From positions 1 through 64,000 of IMG/VR virus record IMGVR_UViG_3300010334_000061: a stretch of 64,000 bases of DNA; one strand, 5' to 3'. Position numbers and translations under genes: made by a program. The notes under the pieces are model-generated. The model saw nothing but the letters and a program-made list of their open reading frames with translations. It did not search any database and was not told where the DNA came from. Shown here in pieces: positions 23,082-32,049 of this stretch (position 1 is the stretch's first letter; each line of letters begins with the position of its first letter). This stretch comes from a virus.

Positions 23082-24431
23082 CTACCCGAAGAACTCGTCC
23101 AGTCCTTGGGTTGTTGGTGCTTCGAAATGTTCATCGAACATATTTCTTGCATTTCTGGGGATATTTGGATCATAATTCGACTTCGTCTTGAGTTCGTTTA
23201 GGAAACCTGTAGTTCTACCCATAGCCAAGTCGATGTAGTGCTGAGCAACTACTTTTCGATCAAATTGTTTAATCAATTCGTAGTTATTTAGCTGAATCTG
23301 TCTGTAGTCTTGTTCGCGCATGAAACAATAGTTAGCGATCGCTTCGCCATATTCTTTTGGTGTAAAATCCTTTTTGAGCATACAGTAGTTAACACCTGCC
23401 TTCAAAACAGTTCCCATACCCTCATCGTTGTTGGAAACCCCATAATTTACAGCGATGGGCACAGTCCCGATGCGCATAGCATCAATGACAACCCTATTGA
23501 AATGCTCACCAAAAGTGTTAGACCAGCTAGGATCAACAAGAAATTTAGAAGTTGCCAAAATTTCGTCACGTTTTGCTCCAGAAATAAAACCAAGATATTG
23601 AAAATTGCCTGAATTTTCAGCATTCTCCCAAATACGTTTACCTTCTCTATCTGGTGTAACATCTGGATCATACTGAGAAGTCGCAAAATATTCTTCTTTA
23701 CATTTATCTTTGGACATCATATATGCTGCTTCAATACCATATCCACCAACCAGTGTTTTTACATCTTTCATGTAAGGAACAGCACGAACCAAATCATCGA
23801 CACGTTTCCAACGCTTAAATGTTTGGATAGATAAAATCTTATTTTCACGCTGATTGAATGGTGGTGTTTCAGGAATACCAGCAATGTCTTGTGGGTTTAA
23901 AATCAAGGCACGTGGTACGTCCATAAAATCAGCTGAGTCATATGCTGCTGGATGTACACAAGCCAAACCAGCAAAGTGTTTCTCAAACAAAACAATCCAA
24001 GGATATAACTTTTTAAGATTAGCATCATGAATAATTGGAACCTGCTTTGATGTAATTTGTTCAATCATCGGCAGCCATTCTAGATACTGCTCAGTGTCTT
24101 TATTTTTAAAACCAAAAATAGACTGCCAAATAACCAAGTCGTGTTTGTTAGCATCTTCAACAAACTGATCAATAGACTCTTTAACTTTATACGAATAGTA
24201 TGGAGCAATCCAGCCATCGCCTTGATGAACAGGATAACCTGTACCGATACCAATTTCGTAGCCTTCTTTTAACTCAGAAGGAATTTCAACTGGCTTCACT
24301 TGTTTATTTGGTTTAAGATAAGCAAATGTTACCTCATGACCAATTTCTTTCAATCCTGCTACGAGATGTTCACAGTGATTGATAATACCTCCAAAGTTGT
24401 TGAAGGTGTGCATTACCATCATAATCTTCAT
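23082..24431 (-). CDS. Glycosyltransferase (GT-B, GT4-like) with C-terminal DEFF tail
   Basis: A 449-residue GT-B fold enzyme. The N-terminal domain starts KIMMVMHTFNNFGGI. The C-terminal nucleotide-sugar domain has LSIQTFKRWKRVDDLV, the GT4 region FISGAKRDEILATSKF and the E-x7-E-like loop FGEHFNRVVIDAMRIG. The last residues, QGLDEFFG, repeat the tail of the dioxygenase (ADLDEFFA) and of the phage DNA polymerase (DLAEFF), a probable sliding-clamp contact. With the TET/JBP-type oxygenase nearby, glycosylation of hydroxylated DNA bases is the favoured inference. A cell-surface glycan role is the alternative. Confidence 0.8.
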   Translation of the reverse strand: MKIMMVMHTFNNFGGIINHCEHLVAGLKEIGHEVTFAYLKPNKQVKPVEIPSELKEGYEIGIGTGYPVHQGDGWIAPYYSYKVKESIDQFVEDANKHDLVIWQSIFGFKNKDTEQYLEWLPMIEQITSKQVPIIHDANLKKLYPWIVLFEKHFAGLACVHPAAYDSADFMDVPRALILNPQDIAGIPETPPFNQRENKILSIQTFKRWKRVDDLVRAVPYMKDVKTLVGGYGIEAAYMMSKDKCKEEYFATSQYDPDVTPDREGKRIWENAENSGNFQYLGFISGAKRDEILATSKFLVDPSWSNTFGEHFNRVVIDAMRIGTVPIAVNYGVSNNDEGMGTVLKAGVNYCMLKKDFTPKEYGEAIANYCFMREQDYRQIQLNNYELIKQFDRKVVAQHYIDLAMGRTTGFLNELKTKSNYDPNIPRNARNMFDEHFEAPTTQGLDEFFG

Positions 24432-24613
24432 AGTGTTTTCCTTAGTTCATAACTTTTATGTTGTTGTTCAAGCCACTCTTGTGCTTCTATTTCGCTGTCA
24501 AAATATGGACTCACCAAATTACGATAAGTTCTATTGATCCAAAAATAAGTATAGGTGTGCATACCAACGTCCCTATACTTAATTAGTTCCATGCCATCAA
24601 GTCCAGAGTCCAT
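24428..24613 (-). CDS. Small protein of unknown function (61 aa)
   Basis: A 61-residue, Tyr/Trp-rich soluble protein with the segment TYFWINRTYRNLVSPYFDSE. The ATG at 24613 has AAGGTG five bases upstream; a second ATG at 24592 would avoid the 17-base overlap with the upstream gene but has a weaker site. It overlaps the glycosyltransferase start by four bases, so the two are probably coupled. No function recognised. Confidence 0.65.
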   Translation of the reverse strand: MDSGLDGMELIKYRDVGMHTYTYFWINRTYRNLVSPYFDSEIEAQEWLEQQHKSYELRKTL

Positions 24614-25445
24614 GGCGCACCTTGATAAGTCGTATCATCATTTCTTCGTCTTCAGTCTCATACGCTTGTTCAATTTTATGACACTCATCAAGCATTTTAG
24701 AAACTCTTTCTTTTTCTTCTGGTGTTTTTTCTTCACGACCCATAAAGCCATATGGTTCGCCATCTTCATCGCGATCGTTTCTACGCTCATCGCAGTAAGC
24801 AGACCATCCTGATGCTTCGTGAGGATCAACACGTTTTGGTCTTTCAATTGTCCACCAATTATATAGATCTAGAATTTCTTGTGCTTTAATTGCTTGGTGA
24901 GTTGGTTTACCATAATCAGGACTATCTTTCTCTACCCACTGTTCATCATGAACCAACTTACGTTGCCATTCTAAATTAGCAAGACCACATTCAGGTTTGC
25001 GCCATGTGCGCCAGCGGAACCATCCCCAAGCCCACCATGGTGCAACAAATTTCTTACGAGCATCTTCATCCCATGCTACATGCCACCATGCTAATTCAAT
25101 TTCAACAAAATCGACAAGTTCATTAAACAAACAAGGAAGAAACCTATTACCCACGTCACACCAACTACCAGGACTGATATCACGAGCATGGGCAGTAAGA
25201 GAATGAGTGCGAGTAACAAATCTATTGTTAATATAATATTTGAGAGCATAAAGTTTGTCCACTGGATAAAAGATTGTTTTTTGAATAATATCAAGTCCTT
25301 CTTCTGCCAACCAGTAGCGGAAAGGATGTGACTTTTTTGCTTGCTTGTTCCATTTGTGCCAACCTTCGCTGGTTTCAGCAGTTGGTTTCATTGTGCCACG
25401 AAGCCAGTCGGCAAACTTAGAACATGTCCAATAATTGTTTCTCAT
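24597..25445 (-). CDS. Conserved Trp-rich phage protein, unknown function (282 aa)
   Basis: An unusually Trp-rich protein (for example AWWHVAWDEDARKKFVAPWW and WAWGWFRWRTWRKPE), beginning NNYWTCSKFADWLRGTMKP. It has no signal peptide or clear membrane segment, and the C-terminal 80 residues are acidic and helical. I associate this family with T4-like phages of aquatic bacteria, without known function. It is the first gene after a consensus promoter and is followed by the small gene and the glycosyltransferase. A role in the modification pathway is only positional inference. Confidence 0.68.
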   Translation of the reverse strand: MRNNYWTCSKFADWLRGTMKPTAETSEGWHKWNKQAKKSHPFRYWLAEEGLDIIQKTIFYPVDKLYALKYYINNRFVTRTHSLTAHARDISPGSWCDVGNRFLPCLFNELVDFVEIELAWWHVAWDEDARKKFVAPWWAWGWFRWRTWRKPECGLANLEWQRKLVHDEQWVEKDSPDYGKPTHQAIKAQEILDLYNWWTIERPKRVDPHEASGWSAYCDERRNDRDEDGEPYGFMGREEKTPEEKERVSKMLDECHKIEQAYETEDEEMMIRLIKVRHGLWT

Positions 25446-25462
25446 AATTACTCCAAAAGTAT

Positions 25463-25491
25463 ATTATACTATGTATTTGAGTTTTTGTCAA
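25463..25491 (-). promoter_or_regulatory. Sigma70-type promoter
   Basis: TTGACA (25491-25486), 17-base spacer, TATAAT (25468-25463). Predicted start near 25456; the leader is about 11 bases, with GGAG just before the ATG at 25445. The -35 box lies over the last codons of the dioxygenase gene. Confidence 0.88.
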
Positions 25492-26810
25492 GCAAAGAAT
25501 TCATCTAAGTCAGCGTTATTTGCTGCTGGGTGATACTTAGCAACCATCGCATCGCCATTTGGTTGTTTACGAAGATAGTCATACCATTCTTCATCATCCC
25601 ACATTCCTGGACTTACGCCATTCCAAAGTTTCTTCCACAACTTATGTTCTTTATTTAGACGACGTGATTCAACATACTCATAACGAGCATTCTCATATTC
25701 CCAACTACCAAGTTGCATCATATTTTCACGAAGATAAACAACAAGAGAAATACGCTCTGAACCTTCTTCACAAACAATCGGTGTGTTACCATGGATGACT
25801 TCATGATTGTTTACCAATAACAAATCTCCTGGACGAACATTAACAGCAGTGCGAATCTCTGGGAAAATTAAATAACCACCTGTATATTTACCATCATTAG
25901 ACAATGTCAACAGATTAGACATACCTTCAGTAAAATCACCAGCATCACGATGAGCAGCTGTACGGAATGTTTTATTAACTGTTACTGTAGTAAATGGTGT
26001 TGCCTCAATAACAAATTTCTGATCAATCTTATCAGTTGCTGTTTTCTGATTAGCATAACGCTGTGGTAGTAGTGTTTTAAAACCACGTGCCAATGATTGT
26101 AGAAATGGATATGCCATTCTAAACTTCTCAGGATTATCTCGAGTATAAGTTGTCGCACGACCAAAAGGAATTCTAGGATAACGATCAAACCAACCTGCGA
26201 TACCAGAATCAACTGGATTACCATAAGATGTTTCACTAATCATAGTCATAACTTCTTCTGTTGCTTTCGCACGTTCTTCTGGATTGAGTTTGATGATTGA
26301 ATCAACCCACTCATCGAAATTAAACTTGTTACGGAAACGTGAGATAACCCAAACATTATTTTTACCAGAACCCAATGCTTTCAAACGTGATTCTTGCGTT
26401 GGATACTTTTCTCTAATTGTGGTAATAACATCATCATCAGACAATCGAGCAAAACGAGCAGACAGCAACTCACTAATCATTTCTTCTTGATAGTTAGTAA
26501 CCCACTCACGTCCTTCGCCTGTGACAGAAGTTCCTGCTTTGATACCAGAAGCAAGTCCACGATTTTCAGTACGAACTGCTGCTTCACGCAATCCAACATA
26601 TGCTTGTTCCTGTTCTTCTTTGGTGAAGAAGTTCTTACGGAATTTAAAAGCGATCTTTGCTTCGCTGTGTGGATTGTCGTCTTCATGATCAGGTGGCAAA
26701 TAGAAATCAGTATCTTCCTCAACCAAAAGATCATAATGAGATTCATCTACGAACATACCAAGTAAATGTTCTGAATCGTGAATTTTATCTGCTACAATAA
26801 TTTTTGTCAT
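25488..26810 (-). CDS. TET/JBP-family 2-oxoglutarate/Fe(II) dioxygenase (DNA base hydroxylase candidate)
   Basis: The catalytic core near residues 270-345 shows TTVTVNKTFRTAAHRDAGDF, with the iron-binding H-x-D, then EVIHGNTPI with the distal His and ERISLVVYLR with the Arg that would bind 2-oxoglutarate. The VNKxFRTxxHxDxGD and HGNT combination is characteristic of the TET/JBP family, which oxidises 5-methylpyrimidines in DNA. The N-terminal 200 residues are a separate domain I do not recognise. The C-terminus ADLDEFFA matches the DNA polymerase and glycosyltransferase tails. Hydroxylation of thymine or 5-methylcytosine followed by glycosylation is inferred; no DNA methyltransferase lies in the window. 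Confidence 0.83.
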   Translation of the reverse strand: MTKIIVADKIHDSEHLLGMFVDESHYDLLVEEDTDFYLPPDHEDDNPHSEAKIAFKFRKNFFTKEEQEQAYVGLREAAVRTENRGLASGIKAGTSVTGEGREWVTNYQEEMISELLSARFARLSDDDVITTIREKYPTQESRLKALGSGKNNVWVISRFRNKFNFDEWVDSIIKLNPEERAKATEEVMTMISETSYGNPVDSGIAGWFDRYPRIPFGRATTYTRDNPEKFRMAYPFLQSLARGFKTLLPQRYANQKTATDKIDQKFVIEATPFTTVTVNKTFRTAAHRDAGDFTEGMSNLLTLSNDGKYTGGYLIFPEIRTAVNVRPGDLLLVNNHEVIHGNTPIVCEEGSERISLVVYLRENMMQLGSWEYENARYEYVESRRLNKEHKLWKKLWNGVSPGMWDDEEWYDYLRKQPNGDAMVAKYHPAANNADLDEFFA

Positions 26811-28201
26811 ACCTTAAATCCCTCAAAATTGTTTTCTTTCATTCTTTTGCCAAACTTAGACTGATCAAACAAAGGTGTGTCATCATCAACAGTTCCCTGT
26901 CCTGCGATATTCATTTGAGCACTCATCTCAACATCATACAATCTCATTTGCTTTCTATCAATACCAATAACAAAACGCTTGAAATAATTTGGATCTGAAT
27001 AACGATTCTTCAACTGTTTTACCATAACCTGATTCATCTGATCCAACTCTTCAGTCGCAATTAACGCAACCATCAAATCAGCAGTTGCTGGCAAACCAAA
27101 CGATTCTGAAGTATCCTCAAGTCCTGGATCTGTGTTAGCATATCCAGAACGAGTCGTTTGTGTTGCGGAAACAATTGGCACTTTATATTCACCAGCCAAA
27201 CCACGCAACTCTTCAGCAATCGACTTAATATATGTATAAGAGTTTACATTGGCTCCCATACGAATTCTTTGAGAAGAACAAATGTTCAAGTAATCAATGT
27301 AAATAATATCTGGTTTGAAATTACGTTTCATCTTAAGTTCTTCAATCAATGCTCGGAAATGACCAGAATGAGCAGAAGAAGTTGGATATTCTTTAACAAT
27401 GAATTTACCTTGTGTTTTGTTACGGACTTTCTCAAGTCTAGCATCAAATACACGTTTCTCAACCATAGGAATTGATTCAATTGACAACTCAAGTAAGTTC
27501 GCATCAATACGCTCAGCAATCTTTTCTTCAGCCATCTCCATAGTTATGTATAATACATTTTTACCAGTCAACAAATTAGCAGCAGCAAAATGACACATCG
27601 CCAAAGATTTACCAACACCTGTACCTGCCAAAATAATGTTGAGGGTTTTCTTACTCAAACCACCATTCGTGATTTTGTTAAGGATCTCCAAGTCGAAAGG
27701 AATTTTCTCTTCAACTCTGTGATAAAAATCATACCTCGCATCTGAGTCATCAAGATAGTCATGTCCAACATGTGAGTCGAATGTGACACCCAACGCTTTA
27801 GACAATAAATCTGGGATCGCATCTTGTGTTCTAATCTTATCTTTACCATCAATAATTTTAATTGAATCGATAATCGCATTATAAACAGCCTTGTCTTTAC
27901 AAAACTTTTCAGTAGAAGTTGTGATCCAATCAATGTGAGTTTTCTCAGAATTGGTTGAATCGAGAATCTCATTCGCAAGTCTAACTTGATCTTCAGTTAC
28001 ATCGGTGCGATTTGAGATTTCAATTTTCAATACATCTTTTGTTGGTGCTTCATTATATGTGACAAAGAATTTTGTTATCTCTTCAAAAACTACTCTGTCA
28101 GTTCTATCGGTAAAATATTCTGGCTGAAGGAAAGGCATAACCTTTCTTGAATATTCTTCATGACACAATAAATTACCGAAGATTTGGTCTTCAATTCGCA
28201 T
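26807..28201 (-). CDS. 41: Replicative DNA helicase (T4 gp41-like)
   Basis: A DnaB-like hexameric helicase that unwinds duplex DNA at the fork and stimulates primase. Walker A is GTGVGKS in NIILAGTGVGKSLAMCHFAA (about residues 190-210), Walker B is PDIIYIDYLNIC, and DnaB-type motifs follow (VPIVSATQTTRSG). The length of 464 matches T4 gp41. It overlaps the dioxygenase start by four bases and the uvsX end by eleven. A perfect sigma70-type promoter lies in the end of uvsX just upstream. Confidence 0.95.
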   Translation of the reverse strand: MRIEDQIFGNLLCHEEYSRKVMPFLQPEYFTDRTDRVVFEEITKFFVTYNEAPTKDVLKIEISNRTDVTEDQVRLANEILDSTNSEKTHIDWITTSTEKFCKDKAVYNAIIDSIKIIDGKDKIRTQDAIPDLLSKALGVTFDSHVGHDYLDDSDARYDFYHRVEEKIPFDLEILNKITNGGLSKKTLNIILAGTGVGKSLAMCHFAAANLLTGKNVLYITMEMAEEKIAERIDANLLELSIESIPMVEKRVFDARLEKVRNKTQGKFIVKEYPTSSAHSGHFRALIEELKMKRNFKPDIIYIDYLNICSSQRIRMGANVNSYTYIKSIAEELRGLAGEYKVPIVSATQTTRSGYANTDPGLEDTSESFGLPATADLMVALIATEELDQMNQVMVKQLKNRYSDPNYFKRFVIGIDRKQMRLYDVEMSAQMNIAGQGTVDDDTPLFDQSKFGKRMKENNFEGFKV

Positions 28202-29246
28202 CTACTTCTTCCTCTATCTCTTGTGGGGTATCTTCTTCACTACCATAATTATACTTGCTTTTGCAGTATTTGTCAAGTTGTTTCAAGATATCTTCGGAGA
28301 AAAATTCAGAAGGATTATTTGCGATATTTTTGCCGAACACTTTACGTCCATCGTGGACTTCAATTCGACCACCTTGGGATTTCCAAATTCCTGCCTCAAT
28401 CGCAAGATCAGCAAGTCCGTGGTATCGGTCAAGACCTTTGGTAAATGAAAGTTTAGTTTCGACCATGGATTTCTCGCGAGTGAAGCGAGATTTTTCCAGT
28501 TTACATTTTATAATATTACCAACCACTTCGGTGCCGTCTTTATCTTGCGATTTTGACAGAAACACAATAGTAGATGCTGCGTACTTAAGACCATCGCCAC
28601 CACCCATAGTTTTCGTTGGCATATACGCACCAACAACAGCATAGGTATGATTAGTAACAACCATAGCAACATCCAACTTTGATAGTTTCAATGATAGAAC
28701 ACGAAATGCTCCACGAATTAACTGAGCACGTGTCATATCACGAGTATCTTTACCTTCAAGTGTATCTTCCATCTCTTTAGAAGTTGAGAGCATACCCAAT
28801 GAATCAAGAAAGAACATCAATGGTGGACGATCTTTCTTTGGTGTTTTTTCATAAGCATCTAAAACTTTAGTAGCTTGAGTGCGGAATTCTTGAATCGTAG
28901 AAACAGGAACAATCATGAAACGCTTGGTATCAATACCACGATCAACCAACATATCTTTGTTCAGTGCTCCTTCTGTTTCAAAGTATATAACTCCAGCCTG
29001 TTCATTAGTTCGTAGAAAATTGTTCGCAATGCCAATAGCATAAAATGTTTTTCCTGTGGAAGACTCACCAGCCAGAGCTGTAACTTTGTTGCCAGGAAGA
29101 CCACCATAGATGCTACCGCTGACAAGAGCATTAAGGGAATAAGAACCAGTGTCGATAAAACTACTAGTATCACCAACCACACCATCATCAGCAAGTCCCG
29201 CATATTCATTATCAAGTTCCTTTACGATATTCTTTAAAAAACTCAT
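28191..29246 (-). CDS. uvsX: RecA-like recombinase UvsX
   Basis: Strand-exchange protein for recombination-dependent replication and repair. Walker A is GESSTGKT (about residues 41-48) in VTALAGESSTGKTFYAIGIA; Walker B lies in PPLMFFLDSLGML. VVTNHTYAVVGAYMPTKTMG fits the DNA-binding loop region. At 351 residues it is slightly shorter than T4 UvsX. The C-terminal acidic tail EEDTPQEIEEEVDAN is coded by DNA that also contains a consensus promoter. It is coupled (ATGA) to the small gene upstream. Confidence 0.95.
   Translation of the reverse strand: MSFLKNIVKELDNEYAGLADDGVVGDTSSFIDTGSYSLNALVSGSIYGGLPGNKVTALAGESSTGKTFYAIGIANNFLRTNEQAGVIYFETEGALNKDMLVDRGIDTKRFMIVPVSTIQEFRTQATKVLDAYEKTPKKDRPPLMFFLDSLGMLSTSKEMEDTLEGKDTRDMTRAQLIRGAFRVLSLKLSKLDVAMVVTNHTYAVVGAYMPTKTMGGGDGLKYAASTIVFLSKSQDKDGTEVVGNIIKCKLEKSRFTREKSMVETKLSFTKGLDRYHGLADLAIEAGIWKSQGGRIEVHDGRKVFGKNIANNPSEFFSEDILKQLDKYCKSKYNYGSEEDTPQEIEEEVDAN
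28248..28276 (-). promoter_or_regulatory. Consensus sigma70-type promoter inside uvsX
   Basis: TTGACA (28276-28271), 17-base spacer, TATAAT (28253-28248), all within the last codons of uvsX. Predicted start near 28241, 40 bases before the gp41 ATG at 28201. It would transcribe helicase and dioxygenase independently of uvsX. Confidence 0.8.
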
Positions 29247-29491
29247 TCTTGTGTCTCCTTATTTGGTACCAATTTAACTTCAGCAGTAATCATCTGTAAA
29301 TATTCAGCGATGCATACTAAACAGTAGTGTTCATCCTCAATCCCAAACTCTGGCATGTTTACACGAATCGTGTATTCACCAATCTCACCATGTTTATCAC
29401 AAACAACTTTTGGTGGTGTCTTGAGATCAATTTCTTCTGTTTTTACATCTTTAAATTTGACATCTTGGATGTCTGGAAATTCTTGTGTCAT
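29243..29491 (-). CDS. Small zinc-ribbon-like protein (82 aa)
   Basis: An 82-residue protein with potential metal ligands in VVCDKHGEIGEYTI (Cys, His) and EHYCLVCIAEY (Cys-x2-Cys), an arrangement like a small zinc ribbon. The N-terminal 25 residues are acidic. It is the first gene after a promoter, with AAGGAG before the ATG, and is coupled by ATGA to uvsX. Function unknown; similar proteins precede uvsX in other T4-like phages as far as I recall. Confidence 0.7.
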   Translation of the reverse strand: MTQEFPDIQDVKFKDVKTEEIDLKTPPKVVCDKHGEIGEYTIRVNMPEFGIEDEHYCLVCIAEYLQMITAEVKLVPNKETQE

Positions 29492-29511
29492 ATTAAACTC
29501 CTTATTTCAGT

Positions 29512-29540
29512 ATTATACTATATTCCGTATTAAAAATCAA
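29512..29540 (-). promoter_or_regulatory. Sigma70-type promoter upstream of the uvsX unit
   Basis: TTGATT (29540-29535), 17-base spacer, TATAAT (29517-29512). Predicted start near 29505 with AAGGAG and ATG at 29491. The -35 box is weaker than in the other copies. Confidence 0.75.
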
Positions 29541-29544
29541 ATAA

Positions 29545-32046
29545 TTAAAAGAATTCTGCCAAGTCATTCTTTTCGTCAACAGACCAGCCAATCGAATTCA
29601 TAATTGCGGAAAGTGGGTCAAGGAAAACTTTTTCAAATTGTTTTTCATAATCTACGTATTTATGTAGGTCTAACTGTTTGGGTAATGTTGTAGTAAACGC
29701 AATAACATCTTCACGAATAGTATTTGGTTCACGAAGATAGATAAATTTAATTCTATCGCCTTCACGAATCGGTTGGTATAATTCTGTTAACCCAAGTTCC
29801 TTAATGTGATGATTGAACATCAACGCACCTCGAACATGAATCGGTGTTGATTTGCGATAAATCGAACCAGAATCAGAATACTCTTTCAAATTGTTTACGC
29901 TTCGTGGGAATGCGATATCTTCAATCGGTAACCCATAAAACTCTTTTCTAAAATCAACAATAAATTTACGTAATTGAATCTCATCACCAGCAATCAAAAT
30001 CTTCATTGAATCTTTTAATTTACCACGAACTACCATAGGGGTTGACGACTTAACCATCTCAAGACCCATGATTTTCATTTTGGGTTCAGCATATTGAACA
30101 CCCTCAGAATTGTGTACGTTAAGAACATAACGCTTCTTCGCAGTCCACACACCCTTGTCGGCAATAACTTCACGCTTCATAATCATTTTCTGAGAGAATG
30201 CGTTTTGTCTTTGAGCCAAGTCAGAATAACACTTATCTATGTATAATTGAATTTTATCTTCACAAATCTTATCAATATATTCAACAACTTTTGTTTTATC
30301 TTTCTGTTGTTCTTTCGTGAATACTTTATCAACAAGTGGACCAAATCGTAGATATACAGAGTCAGTGTCAACAGCAATTACATAATCTTCTTTTTCAGTC
30401 TTGAGTAATTTGTTGAAGTATTCATTAAATTTCTTTTCCATCCAACGAATAGACAACTGACCACTCAACGTGATACCTTCAGACATGCGTTTGTCATAAT
30501 ATCGGAAATATTGATTAGCCAACGCACCATAAGCTGAGTTCAACGCAATCTTAAGAGCCATCTGAAGATTATTCAATCGAGATATCTCATTTGTTAGAGA
30601 TTCGTCTTTTGTGTTTTCATATTCTTGTTGAATCTTCAACATTTGTTTCTTTGCTTTACTGCGATTGATGTACATAGTTTCCATCAACTCAGGCAAGAAA
30701 CCTTTGATGTCTTTACGGTAACACCAACCATTCGCAGTACAAGATAAATCTAAATCATGAAAACCACCAGTTTCTTCATGCTCAAGGAAATACCCAACAC
30801 CACCAACGTGTTTATAACCTGCGTCCATTGTTTCAGGACTAATGTTATATTGCATAATCAAATGAGGATATAGACTGTTCAAGTCAAAAGAAACAACCCA
30901 GTTATGCATACCAACAAGTGGTTCTTTAACATAAGCACCTTCAATAACAGAATCTTTATCATTGTGTTGTTTGTTTGGAATCACAATCTTTTTAGAACGC
31001 AAATGATTATAGATGATTGTATCCCACATTCTAACTTGAGAGAACACATCCTCATAGTTTACCTTTGCGTTATACGCCATAACCATAGCCAATTCAATCA
31101 ACTTCATCTTGTCTTCAAGTTTATCAACAAGCACAGTATCATGAATGTTATAATCAACAAACTTCTTCCATCCGTAGGTATAGAAATCTTTGAAAGTATC
31201 GTATTCAGAATAATCTAATTTGTTTTCACCAAGTTCAACAAACGCAATGTGATCCAACTTGTATGATTCTTGCATTGAGTAAGTAAACTTTTTATACAAG
31301 TCAATATAATCAAGAGCAGAAATACCTGCGATGTCATATGAGATTTCTTCAGATCCCTTAACATGAATCCTACGTTCGTTTATAATACCCCATGGGGATA
31401 GTTGCTTAGCATGAGATTCGCCAAGCACATTCATAATCCTGCGTGTTAGATACGGAATATCAAAGAAGTTGATGTTCCAGCCTGTAACGATGTCGGGATA
31501 GTTTTCTTTCCAGAAGTCCAGGAAATTCATAAGAAGTGCTCGCTCACTTTCGCAGTGATGAAATCTTACTTCTCTATTTCCTGTGTATGGATTTTTACCA
31601 AAGGTATGAATCTCTTTGGTTTTGTTGTCCATAAGTGTGATGAGAAGGATTTCCTCATTAGCAGTTTCTATGTTAGGAAATCCTTCCTCGGTTGTGGTTT
31701 CAATATCAATAGAGAAACATTTGATTAGATCTTTATTGAATGTGATGTCAGTAGGATATGTATCTGAGATATACTGGTAAGCAAAGTTTGTGTTACCATA
31801 TACCATGAATCCTTGAACGTCTTTATAACGATCGATAAATTCTTTTGAGTCGCGAATAGATCCTGGACGAATTGAGTAAACAACCTCACCATCAAGTGTA
31901 CGGAAAATTTCACCAGCATTTTTACTCTTAGATGATGCGTAGAGTGTTGGCTTGAAATCTATTTTGTCTGTATATTGTTTTCCGTTTTGATATCCACGTA
32001 CACAAAGTTTGTTTCCCAGAGGGAACACATTTGTATAAAATTCCAT
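29545..32046 (-). CDS. 43: DNA polymerase, family B (T4 gp43-like)
   Basis: Replicative polymerase with proofreading. Exonuclease motif I is FSIDIETTTEEG (about residues 111-122), with GWNINFFDIPYL as motif II. Polymerase motif A is FDLNSLYPHLIMQYN, motif B includes KIALNSAYGALANQYFRYY, and motif C is VDTDSVYLRFG. The length of 833 is near T4 gp43. The C-terminus EKNDLAEFF corresponds in position to the clamp-binding tail of T4/RB69 gp43. It directly follows the DexA-like gene with a 3-base gap. No intein or intron is visible. Confidence 0.97.
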   Translation of the reverse strand: MEFYTNVFPLGNKLCVRGYQNGKQYTDKIDFKPTLYASSKSKNAGEIFRTLDGEVVYSIRPGSIRDSKEFIDRYKDVQGFMVYGNTNFAYQYISDTYPTDITFNKDLIKCFSIDIETTTEEGFPNIETANEEILLITLMDNKTKEIHTFGKNPYTGNREVRFHHCESERALLMNFLDFWKENYPDIVTGWNINFFDIPYLTRRIMNVLGESHAKQLSPWGIINERRIHVKGSEEISYDIAGISALDYIDLYKKFTYSMQESYKLDHIAFVELGENKLDYSEYDTFKDFYTYGWKKFVDYNIHDTVLVDKLEDKMKLIELAMVMAYNAKVNYEDVFSQVRMWDTIIYNHLRSKKIVIPNKQHNDKDSVIEGAYVKEPLVGMHNWVVSFDLNSLYPHLIMQYNISPETMDAGYKHVGGVGYFLEHEETGGFHDLDLSCTANGWCYRKDIKGFLPELMETMYINRSKAKKQMLKIQQEYENTKDESLTNEISRLNNLQMALKIALNSAYGALANQYFRYYDKRMSEGITLSGQLSIRWMEKKFNEYFNKLLKTEKEDYVIAVDTDSVYLRFGPLVDKVFTKEQQKDKTKVVEYIDKICEDKIQLYIDKCYSDLAQRQNAFSQKMIMKREVIADKGVWTAKKRYVLNVHNSEGVQYAEPKMKIMGLEMVKSSTPMVVRGKLKDSMKILIAGDEIQLRKFIVDFRKEFYGLPIEDIAFPRSVNNLKEYSDSGSIYRKSTPIHVRGALMFNHHIKELGLTELYQPIREGDRIKFIYLREPNTIREDVIAFTTTLPKQLDLHKYVDYEKQFEKVFLDPLSAIMNSIGWSVDEKNDLAEFF

Positions 32047-32049
32047 TAA

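Noticed and set aside
29545-32046. Intron or intein in the DNA polymerase gene
   Set aside because: The 833-residue frame is continuous, with all exonuclease and polymerase motifs at normal spacing.
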